From a bacterium (lineage in GTDB: Archaea > Thermoproteota > Nitrososphaeria > Nitrososphaerales > Nitrososphaeraceae): 8,503 nt of DNA. The notes under the pieces are model-generated. The model was not told where the DNA came from. It saw only the letters and a program-made list of their open reading frames with translations, and did not search any database. The DNA is taken from contig JACMIO010000093.1 of assembly GCA_014381105.1 (NCBI GenBank), forward strand, positions 1 through 8,503, given 5' to 3'. The translations under genes were made by a program, and so were the position numbers. Within the stretch, counting starts at the first letter, position 1, and the number at the start of each line of letters is the position of its first letter. Of the stretch, positions 6,956-8,503 are shown one piece after another.

Positions 6956-8503
6956 CTAATAATTAGCTCTGAGTTCAATAAACCGGGTTTCAGGGCTCAG
7001 TCTCAAGTTTGTAAATGGATACTTGTTAATATCAGTCCCGCCAGTAATATTCTGCTCAAACCTTGCTAAATTATGCGTTGCATTGTATGCCAGATTCAGT
7101 CTGGAAGAATTATCTCGATTCAAAATTTTAACAAATCCACTATCTATAATCATCATGTATTTGTCTGTCTTGAATGGTGTCTTACTGTAAAAGTTCTTTG
7201 AATCAAATGTCTTGTTAAAAACAAATTCTGGAATCCAAAAGTATTGAGGATTTCCAATTAAAGTTATTTTATCGGCAGGACTGATGGTTGTTGCATTTGA
7301 GTTACTATCCGGTAAATTTGAGAGTACAAAAGCAAGTGCTTGATAATAGGTTGAATTCATATTCAATGTAATCAGCATGGTAATACTGCATATGCCAAAT
7401 ATTCCGATAACTGCAATCCTGATGTAGGGAAGCATATTTTTCAACCTGACGTTGGCAATGTTGTTTCCTATCTTTTCTATCATGGTAGCGCCGGCTATGC
7501 AAAACGGAGGCAGCAACAGTATAAGATGAAATGAAGAAACATAGCCGATTGTTTGTAGGAAAACAAAAATGGGAATTGTCCACAGCAAAAGGAAATAGTC
7601 CTTCTTTATCGCTGAATAAATAAGGCCACCCATTCCAAGAATAAACAAGACTGGGTCAACCTGGAAGAACGTGTTTATTGTATTAATCAAAGGTCTATCT
7701 CTGCTAACTTGGTAACGCACACCATCTATCCAATCGTTCATGTCTCCACTTAATGTTGCATGGATAGGCCACAACATAGGGACCAAAAGAACTGGGATTA
7801 ACCAGACTATTGCATATCTCTTTTTTCTGGTAACCATATACACCATAATGATACCTAAAGGAATCATTGTAAATGCAGGTATCTTGGTAAATATCGCAAG
7901 ACCTAGGAAAATTCCTGATATAATTAGAGTAAGCTTGGTATACTCACTCTGGTATGCCTGCTTCTGTGTTTGTTCAAGTTGTTGCTGTTGCTGCTGATTT
8001 TTTTGTAGTTGACTTGGTTGTTCCATGTCTTTTTGTGGTTTTGACTGTGATTGGGAGATTGAAGTTGATTGGAGCTGGCGACCTCTGCCTAAATTTAAAA
8101 TTAGGAGTATTGATGTCAAAATGAAGGGCAGTTGTATTGTCTCTAGGAATATTCTCCTTATCATCCAGGTAAACGGCATAACTGCAAATAATATTGAGGC
8201 AATTATTGCAACATTTCTTCCGTATCTGTACTCTGTGATCCTATATAATAGAAAAGTGTCAAACACAGCCAAGACTCCCATAATCACACGTGGGACCAAA
8301 TACAATTGCTCAACGGGATTCTTCTCACCAAACGTTTCAACATTAGGAAAACCAATTATGCTAAAGATACCTGCCAGGAAAATTTGGCCAAAATACGGAG
8401 CTCGATATCTATCCTGTGGCTGAAGTCCCTGACCGATGTCTGTGGAAATTGCCTGTCTGAGGTAATGCCCCTCATCCGTATGAATTGATGGAAAGCCTGT
8501 AGG
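6956..8503 (-). CDS. GT-C fold membrane glycosyltransferase (PMT/ArnT-like), 5'-truncated by the window edge
   Basis: A polytopic membrane protein, 515 residues visible. The frame stays open to base 8503, so the start lies outside the window; the TTG at 8305 is internal. The N-terminal part carries HTDEGHYLRQAI, an Asp-Glu motif in the first external loop like the catalytic acids of GT-C enzymes. It is followed by RAPYFGQIFLAGIF and many hydrophobic spans. GLAIFTKIPAF (nt 7871-7903) resembles a segment common in dolichyl-phosphate-mannose/ArnT-type transferases. Such enzymes transfer a sugar from a polyprenyl-phosphate donor to protein or lipid on the outer membrane face. Donor and acceptor are not deducible here. 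Two unusual regions are a Gln-rich loop (nt 7949-8077; 18 Gln in 43 residues, including Q6) and a roughly 130-residue C-terminal soluble domain with six N-x-S/T sequons. The gene ends 67 bases before thrS on the same strand. The GT-C class is fairly safe; the exact family is not. Confidence 0.82.
   Translation of the reverse strand, partial: PTGFPSIHTDEGHYLRQAISTDIGQGLQPQDRYRAPYFGQIFLAGIFSIIGFPNVETFGEKNPVEQLYLVPRVIMGVLAVFDTFLLYRITEYRYGRNVAIIASILFAVMPFTWMIRRIFLETIQLPFILTSILLILNLGRGRQLQSTSISQSQSKPQKDMEQPSQLQKNQQQQQQLEQTQKQAYQSEYTKLTLIISGIFLGLAIFTKIPAFTMIPLGIIMVYMVTRKKRYAIVWLIPVLLVPMLWPIHATLSGDMNDWIDGVRYQVSRDRPLINTINTFFQVDPVLFILGMGGLIYSAIKKDYFLLLWTIPIFVFLQTIGYVSSFHLILLLPPFCIAGATMIEKIGNNIANVRLKNMLPYIRIAVIGIFGICSITMLITLNMNSTYYQALAFVLSNLPDSNSNATTISPADKITLIGNPQYFWIPEFVFNKTFDSKNFYSKTPFKTDKYMMIIDSGFVKILNRDNSSRLNLAYNATHNLARFEQNITGGTDINKYPFTNLRLSPETRFIELRANY
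7949..8077 (-). repeat. Low-complexity CAA/CAG-rich tract encoding a Gln-rich loop
   Basis: In-frame tract within the glycosyltransferase gene, rich in CAA and CAG codons. It encodes 18 Gln in 43 residues, with a Q6 run at about 7979-7996. Mixed CAA and CAG codons argue against very recent slippage. It separates two hydrophobic spans, so it is an extramembrane loop, probably cytoplasmic. Confidence 0.75.

Noticed and set aside
7979..8000. CAA/CAG-rich tract as a CRISPR or tandem non-coding repeat
   Set aside because: It is in frame inside a conserved-type gene, has no spacer structure, and is explained by Gln coding.
8303..8305. TTG at 8305 as the start of the glycosyltransferase
   Set aside because: The frame is open for 66 more codons to the window edge and encodes the catalytic HTDEGHYL motif, so the real start is outside the window.
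8025..8423. 132-residue plus-strand open frame
   Set aside because: It is antisense to the glycosyltransferase gene, whose frame encodes the GT-C Asp-Glu motif and membrane spans over the same bases; the plus-strand product shows no domain.
1..8503. Mobile element, defence island, tRNA or integration site
   Set aside because: No transposase, integrase, terminal repeats, att-like duplications, cloverleaf-like sequence or defence-type genes were seen. The content is housekeeping throughout.

Overview
The window looks like an ordinary housekeeping stretch of an AT-rich archaeal chromosome, most likely from a Thaumarchaeota/Nitrososphaerota lineage. The reasons are: a threonyl-tRNA synthetase with the archaea-only N-terminal editing domain; a family B replicative DNA polymerase of the crenarchaeal/thaumarchaeal type ending in a PCNA-binding (PIP) box; a ureohydrolase of the agmatinase family; GTG and TTG starts; and promoter-like TATA elements about 25-40 bases before start codons, as expected for leaderless or short-leader archaeal messages. 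The low GC content would suit a Nitrosocosmicus-like or Nitrosopumilus-like genome, but placement below the phylum is a guess.

Layout. Bases 1-884 (+) hold tatC, cut at its 5' end by the window edge. Bases 971-3688 (+) hold the complete family B polymerase. Bases 3736-4686 (+) hold the agmatinase-like enzyme. It converges, with a 16-base gap, on a 71-residue Cys/His protein gene at 4703-4918 (-). Upstream of that, also on the minus strand, are thrS (5002-6888) and a multi-spanning GT-C glycosyltransferase (6956-8503) whose 5' end lies beyond the window. Genes are tightly packed: every gap is under 100 bases, and no stretch over 300 bases lacks a gene.

The genes do not form one pathway. They cover protein export (TatC), chromosome replication (PolB), polyamine or guanidino-compound metabolism (agmatinase-like), translation (ThrRS) and surface or lipid-linked glycosylation (GT-C). 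Each gap holds a plausible promoter element or has room for one, so they may be largely separate transcription units.

I saw no tRNA, rRNA, CRISPR array, insertion sequence, integrase or toxin-antitoxin pair, and no convincing new multi-gene system. The items most worth a second look are the small Cys/His protein with its well-placed TATA box, the Gln-rich loop and sequon-rich C-terminal domain of the glycosyltransferase, the charged insertion in TatC, and the C-terminal PIP box of the polymerase.
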